64,000 nt of DNA from Croceitalea sp947503285 (lineage in GTDB: Bacteria; Bacteroidota; Bacteroidia; Flavobacteriales; Flavobacteriaceae), in the NCBI RefSeq assembly GCF_036985505.1, contig NZ_BTGQ01000001.1:1-64000 (forward strand), written 5' to 3'. The notes beneath the pieces are model-generated. The model was given only the letters and a program-made list of their open reading frames with translations. It ran no database searches and was not told the DNA's origin. Position 1 is the first letter of the stretch, and each line of letters starts with the position of its first letter. Made by a program: the position numbers and the translations under genes. Shown here in pieces: positions 1 to 10,038 of the stretch.

Positions 1-439
1 GAAAGAAATTGCATTGGATATAAAGCTACATCAAAGTGTTGCAAACACTTTACCTCAGTATATGTTGCCCTCGCACTATGAATACATAGACAGCTTTCCT
101 TTAACCCCAAATGGAAAAATAGATTTTAAAAACTTACCTAAGGTTGAAACATTATCAAATACTTATGTGAAACCTGTCAGTGAATTGGAAATAAAACTGT
201 GTGAATTATGGGAAGAAGTTTTGGGTATTGAAAAGATAGGGGTAACAGATGATTTTTTCAGAATAGGTGGAAACTCAATCCTCGCAATAAGGGCATCGCA
301 CATGATAGGAATGATATTAGATTGTGATATAACGGTTGCAGAGCTTTTTAAATCCAAAACTATAAGAGAACTATCAAAAAAAATCATCTTAGAATCAAAT
401 AGCTTAAATGCTATCGAATGGAACATTGAAATACACTAA
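1..439 (+). CDS. NRPS C-terminal fragment (end of A domain plus carrier protein), cut by window start
   Basis: The reading frame is open to the left edge of the window, so this is the last part of a longer nonribosomal peptide synthetase. What remains is the C-terminal subdomain of an adenylation domain, with the A10 motif NGKID whose Lys contacts the adenylate, followed by a peptidyl-carrier domain. The carrier motif is FFRIGGNS, and the phosphopantetheine Ser codon is at 275-277. No thioesterase or further condensation domain follows, so the bound intermediate must be handed to another protein. The next gene begins 17 bases downstream and the two-module NRPS follows that, so the three probably form one operon. 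The TubC-like docking domain at the start of the downstream NRPS is a possible partner for the end of this protein or of another subunit. The substrate cannot be predicted because the specificity region lies outside the window. Confidence 0.9.
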   Translation, partial: KEIALDIKLHQSVANTLPQYMLPSHYEYIDSFPLTPNGKIDFKNLPKVETLSNTYVKPVSELEIKLCELWEEVLGIEKIGVTDDFFRIGGNSILAIRASHMIGMILDCDITVAELFKSKTIRELSKKIILESNSLNAIEWNIEIH

Positions 440-456
440 TATATAGTTTCAAAAAA

Positions 457-2088
457 ATGAAAACAGAAAACAATTTCGCAGATATAAAGTCAACAGATTT
501 AGTTCATATATCAAATAATGTAGCTATTGAACCATTGATTTCTCAATGGTACGCTTGGGCACATCTATTGAGTCCAGCAACAGCTGCCCTAAATATCAAG
601 AATCGGCATTTGACGATTATGGATTCCTATATAAAGTACCCCAAGTCTCATGAATTAGCAATTAAAAAACCTGAAATGTTAGGAGGACCATTCATTGACT
701 ACAAGGGTAAAAGAGTAGATGAGATAAAAGCATTGAGAGAGAAAACACTAGAGGAATGTTCTGTTTTATTAGAACTATGTAAGAATATACAAGACCTAAA
801 TGATTTGCTTGCCCAAGAAGCTGATGGGCAAACTTTAAGTCCTTTGTACTCTAAAATGCCGAAAGAACTAAGAGGGCTAGTTGAGTTATTCTATGATTTA
901 AATCACAACCCTTCCTTTAGATTTTTTGAACCTCTTTTATATGAGACCGAATATTACAATGATTCTTTACAGAGTTTTAATTTATTGGCAATAAATGATG
1001 ACGATTCTAGGTCATTTGTTCTAAGCACACCTCGACTCCCAGACTCTAATGTATTGCACAAAAAATATAGATTTAATGATCTCAGAATTGATACTTTGTT
1101 TGATACTTGGAGAAATCCAATTGAATATGGGACGTTAAAAAACATGTTTGAAATTGAGCACCATGAAGAACCTCTTTTTAAATCTTTTTTTTCAAAATCA
1201 AAGCCAAAAGAATACAAAAAGTATACAGGTACCGGTATTTTGACAAGGTATTTCGGTCATGCATGTATTTTGATAGAGACTAATGATATCAGCATTCTGG
1301 TAGATCCCGTAATCAGTTATGGTTATGAATCTGATATTTCAAGATATACTTTTGCCGATTTGCCGGATAAAATCGATTTTGTTTGCATTACGCATAATCA
1401 TCAAGACCATATTCTAATAGAAACATTGTTGCGTATAAGATATAAAGTTGGTCAAATAATCGTTGCAAGAAACAATGGTGGAGAATTGCAAGATCCTTCA
1501 TTAAAAATCGTTTTTGAAAAATTGGGATTTACCAATGTCATTGAAATTGCAGAAATGGAAACAATCCATTTTAGGTCATGTAGTATAACCGGTATCCCTT
1601 TTTTAGGTGAACACGCAGATCTTAACATTAGAAGCAAAATCTGCCCTCTCATTACTTATAAAGAAAAATTAAAAATACTTTTCGCTGCGGATTCTTGCAA
1701 TCATGAGCCAAGACTATATGAAAGAGTACAGAAAATCCTAGGGTATATCGACGTAATATTTTTAGGAATGGAATGCGATGGTGCCCCTCTTTCATGGCTC
1801 TATGGTCCTCTTCTTCCAAATAAAATTGAGAAAGAAAAAGATCAAACTAGAAGATTAGCTGGTTCCAACTTTGACGAGGCCAAGGCTCTCATAGACATAT
1901 TTAGACCTAAAAATGTGTTCGTTTATGCAATGGGTTTAGAACCATGGTTAAGATACATAAGTTCCATTAAATATACAGATGAATCCAGACCAATCAAAGA
2001 GTCAAATCAGATTCTAGATTATTGTGATTCAAAAGATATCATAGGAGAACGCTTATTTGGTGAAAAAATACTGGAGTACCTCGTCTAA
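457..2088 (+). CDS. MBL-fold diiron oxygenase-like protein, CmlA-type NRPS beta-hydroxylase candidate
   Basis: 543 residues. The C-terminal half carries a metallo-beta-lactamase fold: the metal motif HNHQDH (H313, H315, D317, H318), a downstream GEH (E385) and an Asp in AADS (D412). The first 250 or so residues match no hydrolase domain I know. A roughly 540-residue protein with a long N-terminal domain, a C-terminal HxHxDH domain and a place inside an NRPS operon fits the CmlA family. CmlA is the diiron enzyme that beta-hydroxylates an amino acid while it is tethered to a carrier protein in chloramphenicol biosynthesis. The gene sits between two NRPS genes with 17- and 23-base spacers, consistent with acting on a carrier-bound aminoacyl group. 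What I see is the motif and context; the hydroxylase role is inference. The main alternative is an ordinary MBL hydrolase. Confidence 0.75.
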   Translation: MKTENNFADIKSTDLVHISNNVAIEPLISQWYAWAHLLSPATAALNIKNRHLTIMDSYIKYPKSHELAIKKPEMLGGPFIDYKGKRVDEIKALREKTLEECSVLLELCKNIQDLNDLLAQEADGQTLSPLYSKMPKELRGLVELFYDLNHNPSFRFFEPLLYETEYYNDSLQSFNLLAINDDDSRSFVLSTPRLPDSNVLHKKYRFNDLRIDTLFDTWRNPIEYGTLKNMFEIEHHEEPLFKSFFSKSKPKEYKKYTGTGILTRYFGHACILIETNDISILVDPVISYGYESDISRYTFADLPDKIDFVCITHNHQDHILIETLLRIRYKVGQIIVARNNGGELQDPSLKIVFEKLGFTNVIEIAEMETIHFRSCSITGIPFLGEHADLNIRSKICPLITYKEKLKILFAADSCNHEPRLYERVQKILGYIDVIFLGMECDGAPLSWLYGPLLPNKIEKEKDQTRRLAGSNFDEAKALIDIFRPKNVFVYAMGLEPWLRYISSIKYTDESRPIKESNQILDYCDSKDIIGERLFGEKILEYLV

Positions 2089-2111
2089 CTGCGATAAAAT
2101 AATTAGTAATC

Positions 2112-5100
2112 ATGGAAGATATCGTCAAATTTATCGAAGAATTTCGTTCTAGGGATGGGGCCATATGGATTGAAAATAACTCAATCAGACTCTCTACCCC
2201 CAAAGATTTAAAAAATCCGGAAGTTGAGAGTTTCATTAAAAGAAATATAGACAAATTCATTCCTGTACTGACTTCGAATAAAATTTTCTCTAAGAAGGAT
2301 TTCAGCAATAAAAAAATTCTAAAATTTTCTAATGTAAATGGCTACCCTTTAAGTTATGCCCAACAACGCCTGTGGTTTATCGAACAATACGAGCAAGGAA
2401 CTAATGCTTATCATATACCTTCCGTGTACGAACTTAAACCGACAACGAATATAGATGGAATAAAATATGCTCTTAGAAAGATAGTGGACAGACATGAGGT
2501 ACTAAGGACTACAATTAAATTGGGAAACAACGAGGAAGGAATTCAGTCGGTTCATGAAATCCAACTTCCTATAGAAGAGGTAAGACTTTCTGCTTTGGAC
2601 AATCTAGAATCTTATCTCAAAGAAGATATTAATAGACCCTTCAATCTTGAGGTACATTATCCTATCAGGGTAAAATTTTACATAATTGAATCTGATAAAA
2701 AAACCGTCAAAAAGAATCAAAGGAGAATCATCTTGCTAATCAATAACCACCATATTGCTACTGACGGATGGTCCTCGGAAATATTCCAAAATGAGCTCTA
2801 TACATATTACGATGCATATCTTAAAAAAGATACAAAATTTGAAATGCCTCTACCAGCGATACAATACAAAGATTATGCGTTGTGGCAACGATTCTTCGTG
2901 GCTGGAGAACTCCTTGAACGACAATTGAACTATTGGAAGAAGAGACTATCAGGATTTACGAACCTACAATTTCCCACGGACTATCCCAGACCCAGAGTTA
3001 AAGACTATACTGGGGGGTATCAGAACTTTACGCTCCCAATGAACACGAGCGATAAATTGCGTAGTTTAGCAAAGGAGAATGGTACCACTCTTCATACTGT
3101 TCTCTTAAGTGCAATAAGTATCCTTCTCGGAAAATATACAGGTCAAAGTGATATTGTGGTGGGAAGTCCCATAGCTAATAGACATCACCGACAGACTCAA
3201 AACCTCATAGGTTTTTTTGTTAATACACTGGTTAACAGAACATACCTAATTAAGAATCAAAGCTTTGAAGAACTAATTCGACAGACCCACTTAGATCAAG
3301 TAGAAGCACAACTTCACCAAGATTTACCGTTTGAAAAGCTCGTCGATGAACTTGGCGTTGAAAGAGATCCCTCCAGACATCCCGTTTTTCAGGTATCATT
3401 TGAAGTTCAAAGTTTTGGTGATGGCAAGATTCGAGACAACACAAAGCAAAAACTTCTAAACCCCTATCGAGGATCTCATTCCTCAGGGGCAGTAAAATTT
3501 GATTTATCTATCTACATATATGAAAATCAAAAACAACTTACAGGACTAATCCACTATGCCGCCAGTCTTTTTGAGGAAGATACCATTAAAAGACTCTCTA
3601 GCCATTATATCCATTTGTTAGAGTGTTTGACAAAATTTCCAGAAAGGCCATATGATAACATCTCATTGTTGCGCCCCAGAGAATTCGAAATGCTAATTCA
3701 TAAATGGAATCACACCAATGAGAAACTTCCCAAGGATAAAACACTATTACACATATTTGAAAACCAAGCAAAAAATAAGCCTGAGAACATCGCAATTGTG
3801 TTCAAGGGAAAAAAGTTATCCTATCGAGAACTAAACCAAAAAGCTAACCAACTTGGACTTTTTCTTAGGGCAAAATACAAAGTAAGACCAGATGATCTTA
3901 TTGGGGTGATGATGCATCGTTCAGAATGGTATATAATTTCTATTTTGGGGATCTTAAAATCAGGAGCTGGCTATGTGCCAATAGACATTCGACACCCTTC
4001 GGAACGTATTGCCCATATCATAAATGACGCCAAACTTAAATCTCTCATTATACAATTTGACAGTCTCTTTGACATTGCGGATTTGAAGGTTGATGTACTT
4101 TCAATAGACTTGGAGTTCGAGGAGATTGCTTCACTAAATAGTAATAATGTAGAGAACCTTGAAATTATTAATAGTGCAGAAGACATGGCTTATGTTATTT
4201 ACACTTCTGGAACCGCAGGAAAACCCAAGGGAGTTATGGTTGAACACCAACAAATATTGTCTTTCGTCTTGAATAACAATTTTATTGATTATAATAAAGT
4301 CGATATCGTGGCAGGTGTTTCCAACTTTGCTTTTGATGGCAGCGTTTTTGATATTTTCTTCCCACTACTTAATGGTAAAAAACTAGTATTAGTAGATACA
4401 GGAAGTTCTTTTGATTTATCAGCAGTAGAATCCGAGATTATGGAAAATCAGGTTGACACTATTTTTGTGACGACAGCACTTTTTAATGCTCTGGTAAAAA
4501 ACCACTCAGATTGCTTAGACAATCTAAGTCAAGTACTATTTGGAGGAGAATTGTGCGATTCTCATATCATCAATACTTTTAAAAACAGCTATCAGAACAC
4601 CTCTTTAATACATGTATATGGTCCGACTGAAAATATTGTTTATTCCAGTTATTGCCTTTTAAACGAATATAATACTGATATCACTGTCCCAATAGGCAAA
4701 CCCTTATCCGATAAAAGGTTTTACGTTCTGGATACAAATGGCATCCCAGTCCCAATAGGCGTAAAAGGTGAACTCTGTATTGGAGGTGCCGGGCTTGCAC
4801 GCGGATATCTGAATAATAAAAAACTTACTCAAGAACGTTTTATCAATAACCCATTTATTACTGATGATGATAAGAAAAATGGGCATACTCGTATCTACAA
4901 GACCGGCGATATAGTACGCTATCTAAAGGACGGCAACCTTGAGTTTATCGGAAGGGATGATGACCAAGTCAAAGTGCGAGGACATCGCATAGAACTTAGC
5001 GAAATTGAGCATGTGTTATCGAGTTATGATTCTGTTGAAAGGGTTTCAGCCCAGGTAAGAGAATACAACGGTTCAGAAAAAAAATTAATAGCATACTTTG

Positions 5101-8100
5101 TATCAAGAAAGAAAGAAAATACAAATGAGCTAAAGAAATATTTGAGTGAAAGACTACCCAGCTATATGCTACCCCATTTTTTTGTGCAGTTAAAGGAATT
5201 TATACTGACTACAAATGGTAAAATAGATCGTTTGGCCATGCCCAATCCCGAAGGACTACATATAACAAAAGGTGTAGATTATATTGCTCCTAGAACCATG
5301 GCAGAAAAACAAATAGCCAAGATTTGGAAAGAGGCTTTAAAGGTAAACAAAGTTGGTATAAAAAGTAACTTTTTCAATATAGGCGGTGATTCAATAATCT
5401 TGATTCAAGTGGCGAATAGATTGAAAAGAGATTTAGAAAAAGATGTAGATATTCAAAAATTTTATCAAGATCCCACCATTGAGGGATTAGCCGCCTACTT
5501 TAATCAAAATAGTAGTCATAAAGAAAAGGAGAGTGTCACAAATGGAATAGTACAGAAACTTGACGCACTAAGGGACGAGATTCTGATTACTTTAGAAAAA
5601 TCCGTACCAGTAGAGGATATATTTCCCATGAGCGATATTCAAAAGGGTATGATTTTTGGATCCCTAAAGAACCCAAGTTTAGGTATATATCATGTTCAAT
5701 TGACCTTTAACGTTCCTTCAAAAGTAATTTCTGTATTTCGTAAGGCATTTTCACTTCTTGTATCTAAACATGGCATACTACGTACTGGTTTTAATCTTTA
5801 TGACTTTCGGGAGCCAGTTCAAATTGTTTATAAACAAGTATCATACTCTATAGATGAAATCGATTTAACACAAAAAAATGAGGAGCAAAAAATTATACAA
5901 ATCGAAAAGTTTATGCAAGGTGAAAGAAAAAGACCTTTTGATATTTCCAAAGCTCCATTGTGGCGCTCCACTTTGTTTAACACCGGCTCTTCTTATACTC
6001 TCCTGTTCCAGTTCCATCATGCCCTCTTAGATGGCTGGAGTGATGCTTCTTTAATTACTGAATTATACAACTTATGCATTCGGTTATCTACTAATCCAGA
6101 TTATGTGCCACCTCTTTTGAAGTGCAATTATAAGGCCAGTATAGTAAAAAATTTAGTTAACAAATTGAATGAAGACTACATAGATTACTGGAAAAAAGAG
6201 ATGTCAGATTATAAAAGGTTGGACATTTTTACAAATAGGGATACCTCCCATACTTATTACAAAACATATGATTTAGTTTATCTAAACAGATTAAAGTCCG
6301 TTGCAGACCAATACAATATCTCCTTACGAAATCTATTTTTAGGGGCTTATTTATTCTCGTTGAAACTGTTGACTCCAGAGAATGAATTGACTATTGGTCT
6401 AGTGTCTAATCTGCGTCCTCTTCAAGAAGATGGAGATAAGGTTTTGGGTTGCTTCTTAAATACTCTTCCCTTCCGTTGCCATATGCTTTCTTACAAGGAT
6501 GACACATGGATTTCTTATTTCAAATACATAGAAAACAAATACCTGGAAATAAAGAGTAAAGACAGAATTTCATTATTTGAAATATCTAAAAAAACAAGAG
6601 AGAATTCAAGTAACGGAAATCCTTTTTTCGATGTAGTTTTCAATTATATTGATTTCCACGTCTATAATGATATTGAATTTGAGAGTGAAGTAATGTCCAA
6701 AGGCAACTTAAAAATTAAAGATTTTGGCCCTACAAATACTTATCTAGACCTTTCAATGATTACCACCCAACAAAATTTCATAATGAATTACTCATTAAGA
6801 AAAGAACTAAAATCTGGATATTCATTGGAAAAAATAGCGTTTTATTTGGATAAAGTATTGAAGTATTTTCTAGAAGATCCCGAAAAATCATTTAGAGGAA
6901 TTTCCCTACTCGCTCCAAAGGAATATGATACCATTATACATCAGTGGAACCAAACACTAAAAGTTGACCCAATAAACGAGACTTTACATCAGCTGTTCTG
7001 TGAGCAGGCAAAAAAGACACCAGAGTCCACCGCATTAGTCTTCCAAAAGAAGGAGATGTCCTATTACGATCTTAATGAAAAAAGTGACCGGCTTGCTTTT
7101 CATATTAGAAAGAAATACCTGCATAATACAGGAAAAGAGATGGAACCTGATACGCTTATACCTTTATGTCTTTACCGTGGCTTTGAGATGATTACGGCTA
7201 TTCTTTCAGTGCTTAAAGCTGGAGGTGCATATGTGCCTATTGATCCCGCTTACCCAAGGGAAAGGATTAATTACATTCTGAAGGATACTAATGCAGAAAT
7301 ATTACTGAGTCAAAAGGAGGTAACTGACAATACTGAACTAGAACTACCTAAAAGCAAACTAATTAACATTGACTTTGATGAAGATTTTTATCAAAGTCAG
7401 AATGTTGGAGTTCAAAAGGTATTTGGTAAGCCTAATGACTTGGCATATGTCATCTATACCTCAGGAACATCAGGGACACCAAAAGGAGTTATGATTGAAC
7501 ATAACGGTATTTGTAATTTAATAAAAAGCTTAAAAGCTAAATATAAAACTACCGTGTCAGATAGGTTCTTGCTTTTTGCTAATTATGTTTTCGATGGATC
7601 AATTGAACAAATGTTTCTATCCTTATTATCGGGAGGACAGTTATTTATCATAGAAGAAAAATTTATTCTTGATAGTAAAAGTTTTATAGACTTCGTCACA
7701 AAAAGTCGAATTACCCATTTACACGCTACCCCATCTTACCTATCTCCTATCAATCCTTTAGAATTAAGTGTAGTAAAAAGAGTAGTATTTGGAGCAGAGT
7801 ATTTAACTAAATCTTTATTTGATAGGTATAGTGAAAATATAACAACTGTAATAAATGCGTACGGCCCAACGGAAGCTACAATAATATCATTAATCTCAAT
7901 TAATTCATTCCTATTAAATAATACAAATATCCATTGTATTAAAAAATATGTCTTAAACGAACATTTAAGCCCGGTTCCCATTGGAGGAATTGGAGAACTA
8001 TATATCGGTGGTGCTGGATTGGCTCGTGGATACCTAAACAATAAAAAACTCACTCGAGAAAGGTTTATCAATAATCCTTTTGCCACCGAACAAGATAGAA

Positions 8101-9596
8101 AAAATGGTTATACTCGTCTTTACAAAACAGGCGATATGTTTCGCTGGCTCCCAAACGGGGAACTGGAATTTATTGGGCGAAAAGATAATCAAGTTAAGAT
8201 AAGAGGATATCGTATCGAACTTGGTGAGGTCGAACAGGCATTGTCACGAGTTGAGGGTATTGAGCAAACGTGTGTGCTGGCAAGGGAAAGAAAGCATGAA
8301 TCAGTTGATATTAAATACTTAGTTGGTTATTTCGTATCCACCGGTAACAAATCCATCGAGGAGAAAGTCATAATTAAGAAATTATCAACAATTCTACCGG
8401 AATATATGATACCAAATACATTTATAAAGATGGAATCTATGCCTCTTACAATAAATGGAAAACTAGACAGGACTGCTTTACCTAATCCAGAACTTAGTTT
8501 ACAATCCGAAAATTATGTTGAGCCCTCTACCACTACGGAGTTGATCATTTGCAGGATTTGGCAAGAGTTACTACACTTAAAACTGGAATATATAAGCATT
8601 TCCATAAGTTTCTTTAAACTAGGCGGACATTCTTTGAATGCAACAAAAATGGTTTATGAAATTAATCGAATTTTAAATACAAAATTATCTCTTGTTGACG
8701 TCTACACTCATTCTACTGTAAAAGAAATTGCAATTGAAGTAGAGAAGAAAAGAAAAATCAAATTACCAGAAGAAAAATCAATAATATTATTAAATAAAGT
8801 TACCAAAAACGACCAAAACTTTTTTTGGATACATGATGGAAGTGGAGATGTTCAAAGCTATATTGGAATTTCAAAATCATTAAAAAGATACAATTCTTAT
8901 GCTTTAAGAAGTTTAGTTGATGATTCCTTAGAGCCACAAAACATAAATTTACAGAGCCTTTCAAATGAATATGTTAGTAAAATAAAATCAATACAAAACT
9001 GTGGCCCATATACACTTGGAGGTTGGAGTCTGGGAGGGGGGATAGCCTTTGAAATCGCCAAACAATTAGAACAAAAAGGGGATAAAGTGGAACAGTTAAT
9101 TATGATTGATAGTATCGTTTCTAGGAGTGAAAATATTGCTAAGATAAATTTAGATAATGAAAGAAAATATGTTCGAAATCTTCTGAAAGGCCAGATAGAA
9201 GATATTTCCGGTATAGATTCAATAAAGGACTTATGGCAATATGCATATCAATGTTTGAAAGAAGAATCAAATGGGTTGTCCAGAATCAAAGATTGTATAC
9301 CGAACTATTTAAAATCGATTAATCCTTATCTAAATGATATGACAATTAAGAAATCGATTGTTTATCTAAATAAAATAAGATCATTAAATAATATTTCTTT
9401 CACTAATGACAGTGAGATAAAACTTAAAGCTCCTTTAACTTACATCAAGGCTCAAATGACTGATTATGATATGAGCGAATTAATTAATTATTTCCTGAAC
9501 GAAGTACATATTCACGAAATTCAAGGTGACCATTTTTCAATAATGAAAAATTTGACAGAAAAAATAACTCGAAATGAAATTAAGTTTCAGAAGTAA
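2112..9596 (+). CDS. Two-module nonribosomal peptide synthetase with terminal thioesterase
   Basis: 2494 residues. Domain order: a TubC-like docking domain (about 1-60); condensation domain 1 (SYAQQRLWF near 80, HHIATDG near 213); adenylation domain 1 (YTSGTAGKPKG near 695); carrier 1 (GGDS near 1090); condensation domain 2 (HHALLDG near 1302); adenylation domain 2 (YTSGTSGTPKG near 1780); carrier 2 (GGHS, Ser 2174); and a type I thioesterase (GWSLGG, Ser 2306). It would add two residues to an upstream peptidyl chain and release the product by hydrolysis or cyclisation. In adenylation domain 2 the stretch between NAYGPTE and GELYIGG lacks the usual PIGKP element and looks rearranged. Base composition changes within the gene: hand-counted 60-base lines give 47% GC at 4921 and 45% at 8101, but 22% at 7801, 22% at 8761 and 18% at 9361. 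This suggests internal recombination. The peptide product is unknown. Confidence 0.95.
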   Translation: MEDIVKFIEEFRSRDGAIWIENNSIRLSTPKDLKNPEVESFIKRNIDKFIPVLTSNKIFSKKDFSNKKILKFSNVNGYPLSYAQQRLWFIEQYEQGTNAYHIPSVYELKPTTNIDGIKYALRKIVDRHEVLRTTIKLGNNEEGIQSVHEIQLPIEEVRLSALDNLESYLKEDINRPFNLEVHYPIRVKFYIIESDKKTVKKNQRRIILLINNHHIATDGWSSEIFQNELYTYYDAYLKKDTKFEMPLPAIQYKDYALWQRFFVAGELLERQLNYWKKRLSGFTNLQFPTDYPRPRVKDYTGGYQNFTLPMNTSDKLRSLAKENGTTLHTVLLSAISILLGKYTGQSDIVVGSPIANRHHRQTQNLIGFFVNTLVNRTYLIKNQSFEELIRQTHLDQVEAQLHQDLPFEKLVDELGVERDPSRHPVFQVSFEVQSFGDGKIRDNTKQKLLNPYRGSHSSGAVKFDLSIYIYENQKQLTGLIHYAASLFEEDTIKRLSSHYIHLLECLTKFPERPYDNISLLRPREFEMLIHKWNHTNEKLPKDKTLLHIFENQAKNKPENIAIVFKGKKLSYRELNQKANQLGLFLRAKYKVRPDDLIGVMMHRSEWYIISILGILKSGAGYVPIDIRHPSERIAHIINDAKLKSLIIQFDSLFDIADLKVDVLSIDLEFEEIASLNSNNVENLEIINSAEDMAYVIYTSGTAGKPKGVMVEHQQILSFVLNNNFIDYNKVDIVAGVSNFAFDGSVFDIFFPLLNGKKLVLVDTGSSFDLSAVESEIMENQVDTIFVTTALFNALVKNHSDCLDNLSQVLFGGELCDSHIINTFKNSYQNTSLIHVYGPTENIVYSSYCLLNEYNTDITVPIGKPLSDKRFYVLDTNGIPVPIGVKGELCIGGAGLARGYLNNKKLTQERFINNPFITDDDKKNGHTRIYKTGDIVRYLKDGNLEFIGRDDDQVKVRGHRIELSEIEHVLSSYDSVERVSAQVREYNGSEKKLIAYFVSRKKENTNELKKYLSERLPSYMLPHFFVQLKEFILTTNGKIDRLAMPNPEGLHITKGVDYIAPRTMAEKQIAKIWKEALKVNKVGIKSNFFNIGGDSIILIQVANRLKRDLEKDVDIQKFYQDPTIEGLAAYFNQNSSHKEKESVTNGIVQKLDALRDEILITLEKSVPVEDIFPMSDIQKGMIFGSLKNPSLGIYHVQLTFNVPSKVISVFRKAFSLLVSKHGILRTGFNLYDFREPVQIVYKQVSYSIDEIDLTQKNEEQKIIQIEKFMQGERKRPFDISKAPLWRSTLFNTGSSYTLLFQFHHALLDGWSDASLITELYNLCIRLSTNPDYVPPLLKCNYKASIVKNLVNKLNEDYIDYWKKEMSDYKRLDIFTNRDTSHTYYKTYDLVYLNRLKSVADQYNISLRNLFLGAYLFSLKLLTPENELTIGLVSNLRPLQEDGDKVLGCFLNTLPFRCHMLSYKDDTWISYFKYIENKYLEIKSKDRISLFEISKKTRENSSNGNPFFDVVFNYIDFHVYNDIEFESEVMSKGNLKIKDFGPTNTYLDLSMITTQQNFIMNYSLRKELKSGYSLEKIAFYLDKVLKYFLEDPEKSFRGISLLAPKEYDTIIHQWNQTLKVDPINETLHQLFCEQAKKTPESTALVFQKKEMSYYDLNEKSDRLAFHIRKKYLHNTGKEMEPDTLIPLCLYRGFEMITAILSVLKAGGAYVPIDPAYPRERINYILKDTNAEILLSQKEVTDNTELELPKSKLINIDFDEDFYQSQNVGVQKVFGKPNDLAYVIYTSGTSGTPKGVMIEHNGICNLIKSLKAKYKTTVSDRFLLFANYVFDGSIEQMFLSLLSGGQLFIIEEKFILDSKSFIDFVTKSRITHLHATPSYLSPINPLELSVVKRVVFGAEYLTKSLFDRYSENITTVINAYGPTEATIISLISINSFLLNNTNIHCIKKYVLNEHLSPVPIGGIGELYIGGAGLARGYLNNKKLTRERFINNPFATEQDRKNGYTRLYKTGDMFRWLPNGELEFIGRKDNQVKIRGYRIELGEVEQALSRVEGIEQTCVLARERKHESVDIKYLVGYFVSTGNKSIEEKVIIKKLSTILPEYMIPNTFIKMESMPLTINGKLDRTALPNPELSLQSENYVEPSTTTELIICRIWQELLHLKLEYISISISFFKLGGHSLNATKMVYEINRILNTKLSLVDVYTHSTVKEIAIEVEKKRKIKLPEEKSIILLNKVTKNDQNFFWIHDGSGDVQSYIGISKSLKRYNSYALRSLVDDSLEPQNINLQSLSNEYVSKIKSIQNCGPYTLGGWSLGGGIAFEIAKQLEQKGDKVEQLIMIDSIVSRSENIAKINLDNERKYVRNLLKGQIEDISGIDSIKDLWQYAYQCLKEESNGLSRIKDCIPNYLKSINPYLNDMTIKKSIVYLNKIRSLNNISFTNDSEIKLKAPLTYIKAQMTDYDMSELINYFLNEVHIHEIQGDHFSIMKNLTEKITRNEIKFQK

Positions 9597-9705
9597 AATA
9601 TATGTGCTTTTAGAGAATACCTACCGCTTTTAAAAGCAATCACATTTTACATAAATCCAACATAGGTTTAGTTTGTAGGTAGGATGCAATACACTGTGTA
9701 AACAG

Positions 9706-9737
9706 AATTTAGGCTGATGTTAAGACCTGCCTAAATT
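9706..9737 (+). terminator. Stem-loop after the NRPS operon, weak terminator candidate
   Basis: AATTTAGGC at 9706-9714 pairs with GCCTAAATT at 9729-9737 around a 14-base loop. It lies about 110 bases after the NRPS stop. The run of T that follows is short and broken by A, so the hairpin could equally belong to the remnant mobile element that starts just after it. Confidence 0.35.
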
Positions 9738-9752
9738 TTAAAAATAAGTACA

Positions 9753-10017
9753 ATGGAGAAGATTGCAAGAAGCAATTTTTGGAGAGTAGCGCAACTTGAT
9801 GGCATCAAGACCCAGGACGAGTTTTCGGAGCTTCTCAATGACCACCTTCACACCGTCGCACTTTAAGCCGCTTAGTGGGAAGATAGATGCCCATTTGGCC
9901 TATCCATAGAACGCCAAGATCGATTCGACCAATGCCCGAAACGACACTTCGAACAAGAAACTGAAACCCGTTTATGGGGAATCACTGCTCAATGTGAACG
10001 AGATGGTGAAGCCTTAA
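9753..10017 (+). pseudogene. Remnant of an IS256-family transposase (N-terminal part, broken)
   Basis: The first frame from the ATG at 9753 reads a segment with the words KTQDEFSELLNDHL and then stops. A second frame continues with KIDAHLAYP, an internal stop, and then NARNDTSNKKLKPVYGE before a final stop at 10015-10017. Order and spacing match the start of IS256/mutator-type transposases in Bacteroidota: a short basic region, then DAHLGY and a NxRNG...K.IKT..GE segment. At least one frameshift and two stops are present, and the catalytic DDE part is missing, so it cannot be functional. It marks the boundary between the NRPS operon and the tra genes and may have caused loss of the distal tra genes. 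The identification is by eye and needs an alignment. Confidence 0.5.
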
Positions 10018-10038
10018 TTTTTAGGGCAGGCAAAATAA

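Noticed and set aside
9597..10038. CRISPR or tandem repeat at the NRPS/tra junction
   Set aside because: No regularly spaced repeats here or elsewhere in the window; the region is better explained by a transposase remnant.
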